From JALZOC01 sp038320555 (GTDB lineage Bacteria; Acidobacteriota; Vicinamibacteria; Vicinamibacterales; 2-12-FULL-66-21), in the NCBI GenBank assembly GCA_038320555.1, contig JBBQEJ010000024.1, positions 1 to 45,886 of the forward strand: 45,886 nt of DNA. The letters run 5' to 3'. Below the pieces are notes generated by a model, which made no database searches, was not told the origin of the DNA, and saw only the letters and a program-made list of their open reading frames with translations. Both the position numbers and the translations under genes were made by a program. Positions within the stretch are counted from its first letter, which is position 1, and every line of letters starts with the position of its first letter. Of the stretch, positions 32,774-41,560 are shown piece by piece.

Positions 32774-33694
32774 CTACCGCATCGACTTGATTACGCGGCG
32801 CACGTCCGCGTGCGCCAGCACCACTGCGGGCTGGCGCTGGAGCGCGTCGAAATACCGGCGCTGGAATCCTTCACCGGTTTCCGATGCGGTCAGCAGTTTT
32901 TCCACCTGGTCGATGAGCGTCGCGGCATCGGCGTCGGTCGATGGGGAATCCACTTCGACCGTTTCGTCGATCCGTACGACGAGCTCCGACAGGGAATGAA
33001 GCCACGCAAACCACGGGTCGCTGATCACGAGCTGCAGGAGCGCGGCATTGGACGGCACGCGGCCTCGATCCATTTCATACGCCACGCGGGCGTCATCGAG
33101 CAGCACCTTGTGAAGCTGCAGGAGCTTGGCGCGGAGATCGCGGAGGCGCGCGCGGTTCTCTGGGGTCATCAAGGCGTACGGCGATTGGACGCCGGCCGTA
33201 TCCCGTGGCGACGCGGCGGCAGCGAGAAGAGAGTCGACATCCAGCGGCTCGCTCACCATCTTCATCGTGCCGTCCGCGTCGCGCGGCCAGTCGGCACGCG
33301 GGCGATCCCAGTACAGCTCGACGCCGTTGCCGTCGGGGTCTCGAAGATACAGCGCTTCACTGACACCATGATCGCTCGTGCCGTCGAGAGGCACACCCGC
33401 CTCGCGGAGCCGGCGGAGCGCATCGCCGAGTGATGCCCGGTCCCCGTACCGGATGGCAAAGTGATACAGGCCGGTCGTGCCACGCGCCGGCGGGCTCCCC
33501 CCCTGGCTTTCCCAGGTATTGAGACCGATGTGGTGGTGATAGCCACCGGCGCTGAGGAATACTGCAGACTGCCCCATGCGCTGGGTCACTTCGAAACCGA
33601 GGACGCCCGAGTAAAACGACACGGCACGCTCGAGGTCCGCAACCTTCAGGTGAACGTGGCCGATCTCGGTGCGGGGATCGATGGGCTTGGCCAT
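32774..33694 (-). CDS. VOC (glyoxalase/CatE-type) protein fused to a DUF of unknown function
   Basis: A 306-residue protein. Residues ~8-165 are a two-module VOC domain: VHLKVADLERAVSFYSGVLG, metal-ligand region GGYHHHIGLNTWES, and ALYLRDPDGNGVELYWDRP with the glutamate ligand. This resembles catechol-2,3-dioxygenase-like CatE proteins. Residues ~180-306 form an all-helical domain (LQLHKVLLDDARVAYE and LLQLVISDPWFAWLHSLSELVV) that I know only as a separate uncharacterised protein. No stop or shift separates the two, so it is a true fusion in this sequence. The function is unknown. The start 33694 was chosen by domain length; the ribosome site is weak. Confidence 0.85.
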   Translation of the reverse strand: MAKPIDPRTEIGHVHLKVADLERAVSFYSGVLGFEVTQRMGQSAVFLSAGGYHHHIGLNTWESQGGSPPARGTTGLYHFAIRYGDRASLGDALRRLREAGVPLDGTSDHGVSEALYLRDPDGNGVELYWDRPRADWPRDADGTMKMVSEPLDVDSLLAAAASPRDTAGVQSPYALMTPENRARLRDLRAKLLQLHKVLLDDARVAYEMDRGRVPSNAALLQLVISDPWFAWLHSLSELVVRIDETVEVDSPSTDADAATLIDQVEKLLTASETGEGFQRRYFDALQRQPAVVLAHADVRRVIKSMR

Positions 33695-33851
33695 ATCCCC
33701 ATGATCGCGCACGAGCGGGCAGGGGGGCAAATCGGGCCGGCGGCGCGCTGGTCCCGACGCCCATGGGTGTGGGCGGATCAGTCACGGCTGAGCCTGAGCG
33801 CGGCGGTGACGGTTTTGCAGGGGCGCAAGCTGGTTTACGCGAGGAGGACTC

Positions 33852-34412
33852 GTGGCTGAAGTATTTGTGGAATTCTCGGAACCGGTCGTGGCCAAGGACG
33901 GCGGCACCTACAGTGCCCGTGCGTGCGGCGGCGAGATGGACAACGGCATGTGGCAGGGCTGGCTGGAATTCCTGCCGATTGAAAGCGGAGCGCCAGTGCG
34001 TTCGGGCCGCGAGACCACGCAGCCCAATCGGCAGGATACGGAATATTGGGCGACCGGGTTGACTCCCATTTATCTCGAGGGTGCGCTGGACCGGGCGCAG
34101 AATCCGGCGGTCAAGGTACTAACGGGTCCAGCGCCGGAGCCTGTTTTTCAGGCGCCCGCGGTTGATCACGTCGCCGCGCCGCCGGCTGGTGACAGCGTCC
34201 TGAATCCGTTCTCCGTTTATCGCAACGGAGAGTCGATGTTACGCAGCCAGCTCTCAGCGCTGTCGGCGTGGCACCTTGTCAACATCGCTGTCGCGTACGA
34301 CCTCAGCGAGCAAGACCCGGCTGATCTCGCTGTGACCCCAGCACCTGTGCTCGTGGAATTGATCGTCTCGTCGGTGCGGGAACGGGCCTCTGAAGCCAGC
34401 TCCGCCAGATAG
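33852..34412 (+). CDS. Hypothetical protein (186 aa)
   Basis: The GTG at 33852 follows GAGGAGGACTC. The first half reads like a compact beta domain (VEFSEPVVAKDGGTYSARAC, WQGWLEFLPIESG, TGLTPIYLEGALDRA). The second half has a Pro/Ala-rich linker, a helical region (LNPFSVYRNGESMLRSQL, HLVNIAVAYDL) and a C-terminal charged helix. It has no signal peptide and no catalytic motif. It stands alone, divergent from the VOC gene, so nothing in the context points to a role. Confidence 0.7.
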   Translation: MAEVFVEFSEPVVAKDGGTYSARACGGEMDNGMWQGWLEFLPIESGAPVRSGRETTQPNRQDTEYWATGLTPIYLEGALDRAQNPAVKVLTGPAPEPVFQAPAVDHVAAPPAGDSVLNPFSVYRNGESMLRSQLSALSAWHLVNIAVAYDLSEQDPADLAVTPAPVLVELIVSSVRERASEASSAR

Positions 34413-34456
34413 CGTGACGGACCGCGTGTCGTAACCCCCTGCTGAAAGTACCTACC

Positions 34457-34876
34457 TCAGCAAACGTCGCGATTCATATCAGCGGAGAAGATTTTACCTG
34501 GTTCAGCCGTCTCGTTCGTCAACAGCCTCGTCAGTTCGTTCACGATCATTTGGGGATCGCAGGGCTTGCCGAGGAAAGCGTCGGCACCGGCCTGCTCAGC
34601 GGCCAGCCGATCCTCGGCACGAACCGACGCCGAGACAACCACCACGCGGACATCGCGCGTGCGCGGATTGTCCTTGATTTCCCGCGTCAGGGTCCAGCCG
34701 TCAACACGGGGCATATGCACGTCCATGAGAATGGCCGCCGGCGTGGCTGTCGCCAGAAGGGTATGGAGTTCACTCGCATCCCCCGCGGTTCGGACGTCGA
34801 ATCCCAACTCCCTGAGGTATTCCGCAAACCCTTCGCGTGTATCGCCGTGGTCGTCCACGATGAAGCAAAGAGCCAT
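34457..34876 (-). CDS. Single-domain response regulator (CheY-like receiver)
   Basis: A 139-residue receiver domain with no output domain. Metal-binding Asp8/Asp9 (FIVDDHGD), phospho-acceptor Asp52 (ILMDVHMPRVDG), a Ser/Thr switch near VSAS (81-84) and Lys104 (FLGKPCD) are all present. The C-terminus ends in about 20 loose residues. It may work as a phosphate shuttle or bind a partner; no sensor kinase lies nearby. ATG 34876 has TAGGAAAT just upstream. The gene is divergent from the oligoendopeptidase gene across 65 bases. Confidence 0.92.
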   Translation of the reverse strand: MALCFIVDDHGDTREGFAEYLRELGFDVRTAGDASELHTLLATATPAAILMDVHMPRVDGWTLTREIKDNPRTRDVRVVVVSASVRAEDRLAAEQAGADAFLGKPCDPQMIVNELTRLLTNETAEPGKIFSADMNRDVC

Positions 34877-34941
34877 ATTTCCTACGCTGCAAGGACTGGT
34901 CCGATCGTGAGAGACTGGTGGCATCCGGAAGGGAGCTGTCG

Positions 34942-36846
34942 ATGGCCGCGTGTTCACGACGACATGTTCGGGCGCTGACCATCGCGCTCGCCCTCGGGCT
35001 GGCGCCGACTGTGCTGGCCCGTGCGACGCAGCAACAGGATCGCAGTGCAATCCCCGATCGCTATAAGTGGAATCTTGCAGAGATTTACCCGAGCGACCAG
35101 GCCTGGCGCGCCGCCAAAGACAAACTCGTCGCAGAGCTGCCGGCGATTCGCGCGTTCAAAGGCACGCTCGGCTCCTCTCCGCAGAAGCTTGCCGATGCCC
35201 TGGAGCTTTCGTCGCGCCAGGCGAAGGACTTCACGCGCTTGTATGTCTACGCGAGCATGACGTCGGACCAGGACACGCGCGTCAGCGCGTATCAGGGCAT
35301 GCAGCAGGAGATGGCGCAGATCGGGGCGACCTTCGGCGCCGAAACGTCGTTCATCGAGCCCGAGATTCTGAAGATTGATCCCCCGAAGATCGAAGCTTTC
35401 ATCTCGGGCGAGCCGAGGTTAAAGGTCTACAACTTCTACCTCCACGACATCCTGCGACGGCGCGCACATACGCTGACCGACGACGAGGAGCGATTGCTCG
35501 CGAGCTCCTCGGTGATGGCGAGCGGCCCGTCCGACGTCTACGGCATCCTGTCGAACGCGGACTTTCCGTATCCGACCGTCACGCTCAGCGACGGCAAGAG
35601 CGCCAAACTCGACAGCGCCGGGTTCAACCTGTACCGGGCGGTGCCCAACCGCGGCGATCGTGAAAAAGTGATGTCCGCGTTTTTCAGCGCGCTCGGCGCC
35701 TTCCGCGGTACCTTCGGGTCCACGCTGAACGGCCAGGTCCAGTCTGACGTGTTCTACGCCAAAGCGCGCAACTACAAGAGCGCGCTCGAGCGATCCCTCG
35801 ACGCGGCGAACATCCCGACGACGGTGTATACGCGCCTCATCGACGGCGTGAATCGCGGCCTGCCGACGTTTCATCGCTATCTGAACCTGCGCAAGCGGAT
35901 GATGGGGCTGTCGGAGCTCCATTACTACGACCTCTATGCGCCGCTCGTCGGATCCATCGATCTGACCTACACGGCCGAAGAAGCGCAGAAACACGTAATG
36001 GAGGCGCTCAAGCCGCTGGGCCCCGATTACGCCGCTGCCGCAGCCCGCGCCTTCAACGAGCGCTGGATCGACCTGTATCCGAACCCCGGCAAACGCTCGG
36101 GCGCCTATTCCAACGGCGGCGCGTTCGACGTGCACCCGTACATGCTGCTCAACTACAACGGCAAGTACAACGACGTCAGCACGATCGCGCACGAGCTCGG
36201 CCACACGATGCAGTCGTACCTCTCGAACAAGACGCAGCCGTACCCGCTCGCCGACTATCCCATCTTCGTCGCCGAAGTGGCCTCGACGTTCAACGAGGCG
36301 CTCCTCATCGACCACATGTTGAAGACCATTACGGACGACTCGACCAAGCTGTCGCTGCTCGGCAATTATCTCGAGGGCATCAAAGGGACGGTCTTCCGTC
36401 AGACACAGTTCGCGGAGTTCGAACTGCGAGTCCACGAGATGGCCGAGAAGAGCGAGCCGCTCACCGGCGACGCGCTCTCAAAACTCTATGCGGACATCAC
36501 GAAGAAGTACTACGGCCACGACAAGGGCATCTGCATCGTCGACGACTACATCCAGCACGAGTGGGCGTTCATCCCTCACTTCTACCGCAACTTCTACGTC
36601 TTTCAGTACGCGACGTCCTTCACAGCGTCGGCTGCGCTTTCGGAGAAGGTGCTCGCGGGTGACCCGGCCGCAACCAAACGGTATCTGACCTTCCTGAGCG
36701 CCGGCGGCTCGAAGTATCCGATCGACCTGTTGAAGGATGCCGGCGTGGACATGACCACCGACGAGCCGCTCACGCTGACGATGCAGAAGATGAATCGCGT
36801 GATGGATGAAATGGAAAAGATTCTGGCGAAGACGCCCGCAAAGTAG
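34942..36846 (+). CDS. pepF: Secreted oligoendopeptidase F (peptidase M3)
   Basis: A 634-residue zinc peptidase cutting short peptides. The ATG at 34942 follows GGGAG; the start at 34918 would add residues before the signal. The first ~30 residues form a signal peptide (ALTIALALGLAPTVLA), so unlike classical PepF it is exported, as is usual in Acidobacteriota. The catalytic HELGHT has its first His at residue 417, and the third ligand is the glutamate in VAEVASTFNEALL about 28 residues later. The N-terminal M3 helices (from about 50) and the C-terminal region are complete. Copy D of the dispersed repeat follows its stop codon. Confidence 0.94.
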   Translation: MAACSRRHVRALTIALALGLAPTVLARATQQQDRSAIPDRYKWNLAEIYPSDQAWRAAKDKLVAELPAIRAFKGTLGSSPQKLADALELSSRQAKDFTRLYVYASMTSDQDTRVSAYQGMQQEMAQIGATFGAETSFIEPEILKIDPPKIEAFISGEPRLKVYNFYLHDILRRRAHTLTDDEERLLASSSVMASGPSDVYGILSNADFPYPTVTLSDGKSAKLDSAGFNLYRAVPNRGDREKVMSAFFSALGAFRGTFGSTLNGQVQSDVFYAKARNYKSALERSLDAANIPTTVYTRLIDGVNRGLPTFHRYLNLRKRMMGLSELHYYDLYAPLVGSIDLTYTAEEAQKHVMEALKPLGPDYAAAAARAFNERWIDLYPNPGKRSGAYSNGGAFDVHPYMLLNYNGKYNDVSTIAHELGHTMQSYLSNKTQPYPLADYPIFVAEVASTFNEALLIDHMLKTITDDSTKLSLLGNYLEGIKGTVFRQTQFAEFELRVHEMAEKSEPLTGDALSKLYADITKKYYGHDKGICIVDDYIQHEWAFIPHFYRNFYVFQYATSFTASAALSEKVLAGDPAATKRYLTFLSAGGSKYPIDLLKDAGVDMTTDEPLTLTMQKMNRVMDEMEKILAKTPAK

Positions 36847-36856
36847 CTCCATTCAA

Positions 36857-36905
36857 CGACAGCCACTCGCAGGACCACACAGCAAAACGGGAGAAAGGGA
36901 GAAAT
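36857..36905 (+). repeat. Dispersed ~50-bp repeat, copy D
   Basis: CGACAGCCACTCGCAG, GACCACACAGCAAAAC, then GGGAGAAAGGGAGAAA. It lies 10 bases after the pepF stop and supplies the purine-rich tract ahead of the next start codon. It is more diverged than copies A-C. Confidence 0.75.
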
Positions 36906-36914
36906 TTTTCAGGC

Positions 36915-38189
36915 ATGAGCCGCGTCGCCATCGCCGCGTTCATTGCGTTGTGGCTTCCGATGGCCTCTAGTTTGTGGCTTCCGCCTACCCATAACTTGTG
37001 GCTTCCGCCTACCGATAACTTGTGGCTTTTCCCTTCAGGAAGAATCTCAGCAGGAACAGCGCCCGCTCCGGCGGGGTGGCCCGCTGTCGAGCAGGTTTAC
37101 CATCAGCAGATCAAAGCCGCAGGGATCGTCGGCAGCAGCCTCGTCCTGGTGCGCGACGGCGCGGTTGTCGCGAGCGCGGTTGACGGCTACCAGGACCTCG
37201 ACGCGAAGCGTCCGGTGAACGACGACACCATTTATCACTGGGCGTCCATCACGAAGACGTTCACCGGCATCGCGATCATGCAGCTGCGCGATCGCGGGTT
37301 GCTCTCGCTCGATGATCCAATCGTGAAGCACGTGCCGGAGTTCCGGCAGGTGCACAATCCATACGGCGATGTTTCGCAGGTCACGATCCGCCACATGATG
37401 GCGCACACCTCAGGACTGCGCGCGTCGACATGGCCGTGGGGCGGCGACCAACCGTGGCATCCCTTCGAACCCACAGCGTGGGAGCAGCTCGTCGCGATGC
37501 TGCCCTACACGCAGTTGAACTTCGCTCCGGGGACGAAGTACAGCTACTCGAATCCCGGCGTGATTTTCCTCGGGCGCATCATCCAGCTGCTCTCAGGCGA
37601 CGACTACGAGGTGTACATCACGAAAAACATCCTGATGCCGCTCGGGATGCACTCTGCATTCTTTGATCGCGCGCCGAATTACTTGAGGCCGCACCGTTCG
37701 CACAGCTACATGCGCACCGATGCCGGCCTCGCGGAAGCCCGCTTCGATTTCGACACCGGCATCACCGTCTCGAACGGCGGCCTCAACGCGCCGCTCGGCG
37801 ATATGGCCAGGTATCTGGCGTTCCTGATGGACAACGGCCGGACGCCGGCGTACGACGTGGTCCTGAGGCGGGCGTCGCTCGAGGAGATGTGGAAGCCTCA
37901 GATCCGCGCATCGGATGGGGAAGGCGCGAGCGGCGACGCCGCGCAGTCCGGCCTGTCGTTCTTTCTCGAGCGCCACTCGGGGCTCGACTTCATCGCGCAC
38001 AGCGGCGACCAGAACGGCTTCATCTCGCACTTCTACCTGCACCGTCCATCCCGGACCGCGTACATTGTCTCGTTCAACACCGACGTATCGGCGTCGAAGA
38101 CGAACGGCTCGCGTCCGACGACCCGTCAGGTTGATGCGACGCTGAGGGACACGATCATCCGCGAGGTCATCGGACCCCAGTCGCGATGA
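36915..38189 (+). CDS. Serine beta-lactamase-like hydrolase (class C/S12 type), secreted
   Basis: A 424-residue exported protein of the beta-lactamase/D-alanyl-carboxypeptidase/esterase superfamily. The nucleophile is Ser111 in SITK (111-114), and Tyr211-Ser212-Asn213 (YSN) supplies the second motif; HSGDQNGF near the end is the likely third motif. Active esterase, carboxypeptidase or lactamase activity cannot be told apart. The N-terminus is odd: the hydrophobic signal is followed by four 8-residue copies of LWLP (LWLPMASS, LWLPPTHN, LWLPPTDN, LWLFPSGR), encoded by near-identical 24-bp units. The start is 15 bases after a purine tract that belongs to a dispersed repeat. It follows pepF by 68 bases. 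Confidence 0.92.
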   Translation: MSRVAIAAFIALWLPMASSLWLPPTHNLWLPPTDNLWLFPSGRISAGTAPAPAGWPAVEQVYHQQIKAAGIVGSSLVLVRDGAVVASAVDGYQDLDAKRPVNDDTIYHWASITKTFTGIAIMQLRDRGLLSLDDPIVKHVPEFRQVHNPYGDVSQVTIRHMMAHTSGLRASTWPWGGDQPWHPFEPTAWEQLVAMLPYTQLNFAPGTKYSYSNPGVIFLGRIIQLLSGDDYEVYITKNILMPLGMHSAFFDRAPNYLRPHRSHSYMRTDAGLAEARFDFDTGITVSNGGLNAPLGDMARYLAFLMDNGRTPAYDVVLRRASLEEMWKPQIRASDGEGASGDAAQSGLSFFLERHSGLDFIAHSGDQNGFISHFYLHRPSRTAYIVSFNTDVSASKTNGSRPTTRQVDATLRDTIIREVIGPQSR

Positions 38190-38216
38190 GACGCCGGATG
38201 GCCATTCTGCGGGGAG

Positions 38217-38250
38217 GGAGCGCAGCAGCCCATCAGGGCTGCTCGCGCCG
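38217..38250. terminator. Terminator-like hairpin between convergent genes
   Basis: The perfect stem AGCAGCCC (38224-38231) / GGGCTGCT (38236-38243) with loop ATCA lies between the hydrolase and bactofilin genes, with GCGC tracts on either side. It could end both transcripts, but there is no clear T-run. Confidence 0.5.
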
Positions 38251-38254
38251 TGGC

Positions 38255-38686
38255 TCAGGACGCCAGCTGCAGCTTGGCCGCGGCCCGCGCCTTCGTCGTG
38301 TGTGCCTTCCCGGTGAAGACTGCGCCTTCGTGCACGCGCAGCGCAAACGTCGTCAGCTCCCCTTCGACGTCCGCCGAGGGCTGGAGCTCGATCGACTCAG
38401 CGGCGACCAGCGTGCCCATCACCTCGCCGCCGATGAGAATCGTCCGGGCCTTGATGTCGGCCACCAGTTCCGCACCATTTTTCACTGTGACTGAATGACC
38501 CTCGACCGTGATGGATCCCTCCACCCGGCCGCTGATCACGATGTCTTCACGCGCGGTCAAGTCTCCCTTGATGACGATTGACGCGCCAATTTCCGCCAGC
38601 CGCTCCATGTCCGCCTCCAGTTCTGTAGTCGAGAGCAGCCGGTCCGCAATTTCCGTTCCGATCAGCCCCCTTTGTTTTTCGGGCAT
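38255..38686 (-). CDS. Bactofilin-family cytoskeletal protein
   Basis: A 143-residue protein with the bactofilin (DUF583) beta-helix over about 33-125. Regular hydrophobic repeats (IVIKGDLTAREDIVISG, EGSITVEGHSVTVKNG, ELVADIKARTILIGGE, EGELTTFALRVHEGAVF) give a right-handed beta-solenoid. Such proteins polymerise without nucleotides and shape cells or anchor cell-wall enzymes. The flanking tails are short. Start 38686 was picked because the solenoid and a typical N-terminal tail are complete from there; a longer start at 38797 is possible. No partner gene is adjacent. Confidence 0.82.
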   Translation of the reverse strand: MPEKQRGLIGTEIADRLLSTTELEADMERLAEIGASIVIKGDLTAREDIVISGRVEGSITVEGHSVTVKNGAELVADIKARTILIGGEVMGTLVAAESIELQPSADVEGELTTFALRVHEGAVFTGKAHTTKARAAAKLQLAS

Positions 38687-38915
38687 ACGTCCGCGGGCGA
38701 GGCGTAACTCCACCACGGAATCTGCTCGTCGATGACGTTTTTGTGAGATCGGCTGCTTGATACTGCTACGGCTGGGCTTGAAACAGATGTCCGTCACGCG
38801 GTCGGGCGCCTCGCGTGATGATGCTGTTGAGTAACGACACCATCAAGCTGGAGTACAATTCCATCCCCCACGGAGCTAGGGCCGAGGAAAGACCCAGGAG
38901 GACTACAATCGCCGC

Positions 38916-39818
38916 ATGGCCCGTCGATCCCGCCCGGTGATGACGTTAGTCACGGAGCGAAGGCTCTCCGACTTCATTGCTCCCCCCAAGGGGAGCGGCG
39001 TCCTCGAAGCCAGCGGCGTTGTCGCGAAGGACGCCTACTACTACGTGGTGTTTGACAACGTCCGACGGATCGCGCGGATCCATCGCGGGCTGCAACCCGG
39101 TTCGACCGAACACTCGTGGTTCGGGCGCCCACGTCAGGGAGAAGGCTACGAGGACATCGCCTTCAACCCGTATACCCGCCGGTTTTATCTTCTGATCGAA
39201 GCTGAGAAACACCCCGACGGCACCTATAAGGCCCTGATCGACGAATGCGACGAGCGCGCGAACTACAAGCGGCGCCGCTGGGTGGATTTTTCGTTCGGGA
39301 AACGAAATACGGGATTTGAAGGGCTGAGCGCGGTGCGGTGGAAGGGACGGGACTACCTGCTCGCGCTCTGCGAGGGCAATCGGTGCCGCGCCGGACGCAA
39401 GGGGAGGAAACCCGGCGGCGGGCGCATCCACGTGCTGCGATGTGTCGGGAGTGTGTGGAAACCGGTGGCCAGCATCGCGCTTCCGCCAAGCCTCAAGTTC
39501 GAGGACTATTCCGCCGTGGCCCTTCGCGGCCCACGGATCGCCGTCGTGTCGCAGCAGACCTCGAGGATGTGGATCGGGACGCTTCGATTCAGCGACTGGA
39601 CGATTGTAGGCAGGGGAAGAATTTACGACTTTCCCAGCACGAAGAAGGGAAAGCTGAAGTACTGCACGCTCGAAGGCCTGTTCTGGCTCTCGACGGGCAG
39701 GTTCGTGATGGTCTCTGACCTCTGCAAGGGCTACCACGAGAAGCGTTGTAGCAAGAGAGCTCAGTCGATCCACATATTCCAACGTCCCGGGATCCCACGC
39801 CGGCCTGTCTCGACGTAG
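38916..39818 (+). CDS. Predicted beta-propeller protein (SdiA-regulated-like)
   Basis: A 300-residue soluble protein without a signal peptide. Repeating strand patterns (EASGVVAKDAYYYVVFD, YEDIAFNPYTRRFYLLIE, FEGLSAVRWKGRDYLLALCE, FEDYSAVALRGPRIAVVSQ, LEGLFWLSTGRFVMVSD) resemble SdiA-regulated or esterase-like-phytase propellers, where acidic EGL/EDI motifs line the calcium-binding face. Several Cys residues and a very basic stretch (GNRCRAGRKGRKPGG) are unusual. The role is unknown. An AGGAGGA site lies about 16 bases before the ATG, a little far. It is convergent with alkB. Confidence 0.72.
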   Translation: MARRSRPVMTLVTERRLSDFIAPPKGSGVLEASGVVAKDAYYYVVFDNVRRIARIHRGLQPGSTEHSWFGRPRQGEGYEDIAFNPYTRRFYLLIEAEKHPDGTYKALIDECDERANYKRRRWVDFSFGKRNTGFEGLSAVRWKGRDYLLALCEGNRCRAGRKGRKPGGGRIHVLRCVGSVWKPVASIALPPSLKFEDYSAVALRGPRIAVVSQQTSRMWIGTLRFSDWTIVGRGRIYDFPSTKKGKLKYCTLEGLFWLSTGRFVMVSDLCKGYHEKRCSKRAQSIHIFQRPGIPRRPVST

Positions 39819-39860
39819 CGCGCCAATTGGCGCTGCGCGCGAAGGCGGGTGACGCGCCGC

Positions 39861-40493
39861 TCAGAACTTTCGGAAGGTCAGGTTCAGTCGCCCGTCGAAC
39901 GCCAGTCCCGGCGGGGCCGTACCCGGCAGAATGCGCGTGACGCCGTGGTAACGCAGGCGGGCCGGACCGCCGAACACGAACGCGTCGCCGGATTCGAGTA
40001 CCATCTTCTCGACTGGCTCCCGGCGGCGAAGTCCTCCAAACAGAAACCGTGCGGTGTCGCCGATCGAGAACGAGACAACCGGGAACCCCTGTGCGATGGA
40101 CTCGGGACTCTCGTCCTTGTCCTGATGAAGCCCCATCCTGCTGTCCGCACTGTACCAATTGACGATGCACATGTCGGGTCTGAATGCGAAACCCGACTCC
40201 GCCGCGGCGCGCTGGGCGAGGTGCGCAAACTCCTCCGGCAGTGCCGGCGGGGGCTGACCGTCGATATCCGACCGCACGTCTTCGTAGGAGGAGGTGCGGG
40301 CATTCCAGTGCCGGCCAAGGCACAGCATACGAACGCTCATCGGATGGCCGCCGCGGACGATTGGCGTGTAGAAACCGGCCGGGCCAGAACCCAGGGCGAG
40401 ACAGCGCGCGGCAATCGAGCGTTGATCGTCGAAGCTCACATATCGCGCCAGATATATCGCGCCCGGTGCGATCTCGCTCACTGAGGCCGGCAT
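39861..40493 (-). CDS. alkB: AlkB-like 2-oxoglutarate/Fe(II)-dependent dioxygenase
   Basis: A 210-residue DNA/RNA repair demethylase. The iron ligands are His123, Asp125 (GLHQDKDE) and His183 (RYHGVTRIL), and the 2-oxoglutarate/substrate arginines are Arg202 and Arg208 (RLNLTFRK). ATG 40493 is preceded by GCGGAGAACGAC, a good site; the start at 40520 uses TTG and lacks one. Related enzymes remove alkyl groups from bases by oxidation. The gene is alone and divergent from the kinase-like gene, so an Ada-type operon is not visible. Confidence 0.94.
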   Translation of the reverse strand: MPASVSEIAPGAIYLARYVSFDDQRSIAARCLALGSGPAGFYTPIVRGGHPMSVRMLCLGRHWNARTSSYEDVRSDIDGQPPPALPEEFAHLAQRAAAESGFAFRPDMCIVNWYSADSRMGLHQDKDESPESIAQGFPVVSFSIGDTARFLFGGLRRREPVEKMVLESGDAFVFGGPARLRYHGVTRILPGTAPPGLAFDGRLNLTFRKF

Positions 40494-40627
40494 GTCGTTC
40501 TCCGCTCTACTGTCCTCCAATTCACCAGGCCGGACAACGAAAAATAAGCCGCCAGACGACGGCCGGGTAGGCTACAGTGTCACCAACATCCCGGCCATTC
40601 GAGACAAACTTCAGGAGTACTTCGATA

Positions 40628-41515
40628 ATGCGATCACCTCTATCGACCAGCTTCGGCGTCGTCGTCGTGCTCTCGGCCGGGTTGATCGCGCAGCAGACGC
40701 CGGCCCCCGCACCATCTGCTCCCACACAGGCGGCGGCGGTCGAAAAAAAGACACCAACGGCTCTCTCCGATGCCGAAATCGAACAGTTTCTGCTTCATGC
40801 CAAGGTGATCAAGACGCACGGGATTAAGAAAGGCGTCACCGGCTCACTACAAGCCACGCTCAGCGACGGCAAGCTCACCCACGATGCGCACATCCAGATG
40901 ATCGACGAGCACCAGCAGCAGTTCACCGGCAACAAGGGCGGCGTCGAGTTCGATTTCCGCGACAGCTGGACATTCAACATCGCGGGATACCGGATTGACA
41001 GGCTGATCGGCATGAACATGGTGCCCGTCTCCGTGGAACGCAACCATGGGTACAACGCGGCCGCGTTCACCTGGTGGCTGGACGATGTGATGATGGACGA
41101 GGAGGAGCGACTGGCGCGCAAGAAGGCAAAAGATCAGACAAAGGAATCGGAGCCCCCGGACGCCGAGTTGTGGAATCAGCAGATGCAGGTCGTCCGGGTG
41201 TTCGATCAGCTCATCGCGAACATTGACCGGAATCTGGGCAACCTGATAATCACGAAGGACTGGCGGGTCTGGCCGATCGATCACACGCGTGCGTTCCGCA
41301 TGAATAAAGAGCTGAAGGCTGCCGACAACGTCACACGGTGCGACCGCGCGATCTTCGAACGCATGAAGACGCTCGACAAGGACGCCTTGACCCGGGCGAC
41401 CGGCAAGTACCTGACGACCTACCAGATCGGAGCTGTGCTCTCGCGGCGTGACGCGATCGTCAAGCGGCTGGAGGGACTCGGGCCCGCAGCGTTGTTCGAT
41501 CGGAAGGGCTGGTAG
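40628..41515 (+). CDS. Secreted PI3/4-kinase- or HipA-like kinase-fold protein
   Basis: A 295-residue protein with a signal peptide (about 1-22, ending LIAQQ) and a Pro/Ala linker. Residues ~60-95 give a glycine-loop-like region (HGIKKGVTGSLQATLSDG). Residues ~190-222 carry kinase hallmarks: NIDRNLGN (Asp200 as catalytic base, Asn205 as metal ligand) and WPIDHTRAF (Asp218, DFG equivalent). These fit PI3/4K, HipA and FAM20-type atypical kinases, but the targets are not known. Export of a kinase is unusual because ATP is scarce outside the cytoplasm. ATG 40628 follows AGGAG by ten bases. The function is inferred from motifs only. Confidence 0.78.
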   Translation: MRSPLSTSFGVVVVLSAGLIAQQTPAPAPSAPTQAAAVEKKTPTALSDAEIEQFLLHAKVIKTHGIKKGVTGSLQATLSDGKLTHDAHIQMIDEHQQQFTGNKGGVEFDFRDSWTFNIAGYRIDRLIGMNMVPVSVERNHGYNAAAFTWWLDDVMMDEEERLARKKAKDQTKESEPPDAELWNQQMQVVRVFDQLIANIDRNLGNLIITKDWRVWPIDHTRAFRMNKELKAADNVTRCDRAIFERMKTLDKDALTRATGKYLTTYQIGAVLSRRDAIVKRLEGLGPAALFDRKGW

Positions 41516-41560
41516 CGCCGCCTTCGCCCCAAAGGGCTCGGCGGGCCAGGGCTCGAGTGG

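Noticed and set aside
40628..41515. HipA toxin of a toxin-antitoxin pair
   Set aside because: There is no HipB-like gene upstream and the protein has a signal peptide, so only the kinase-fold resemblance is kept.
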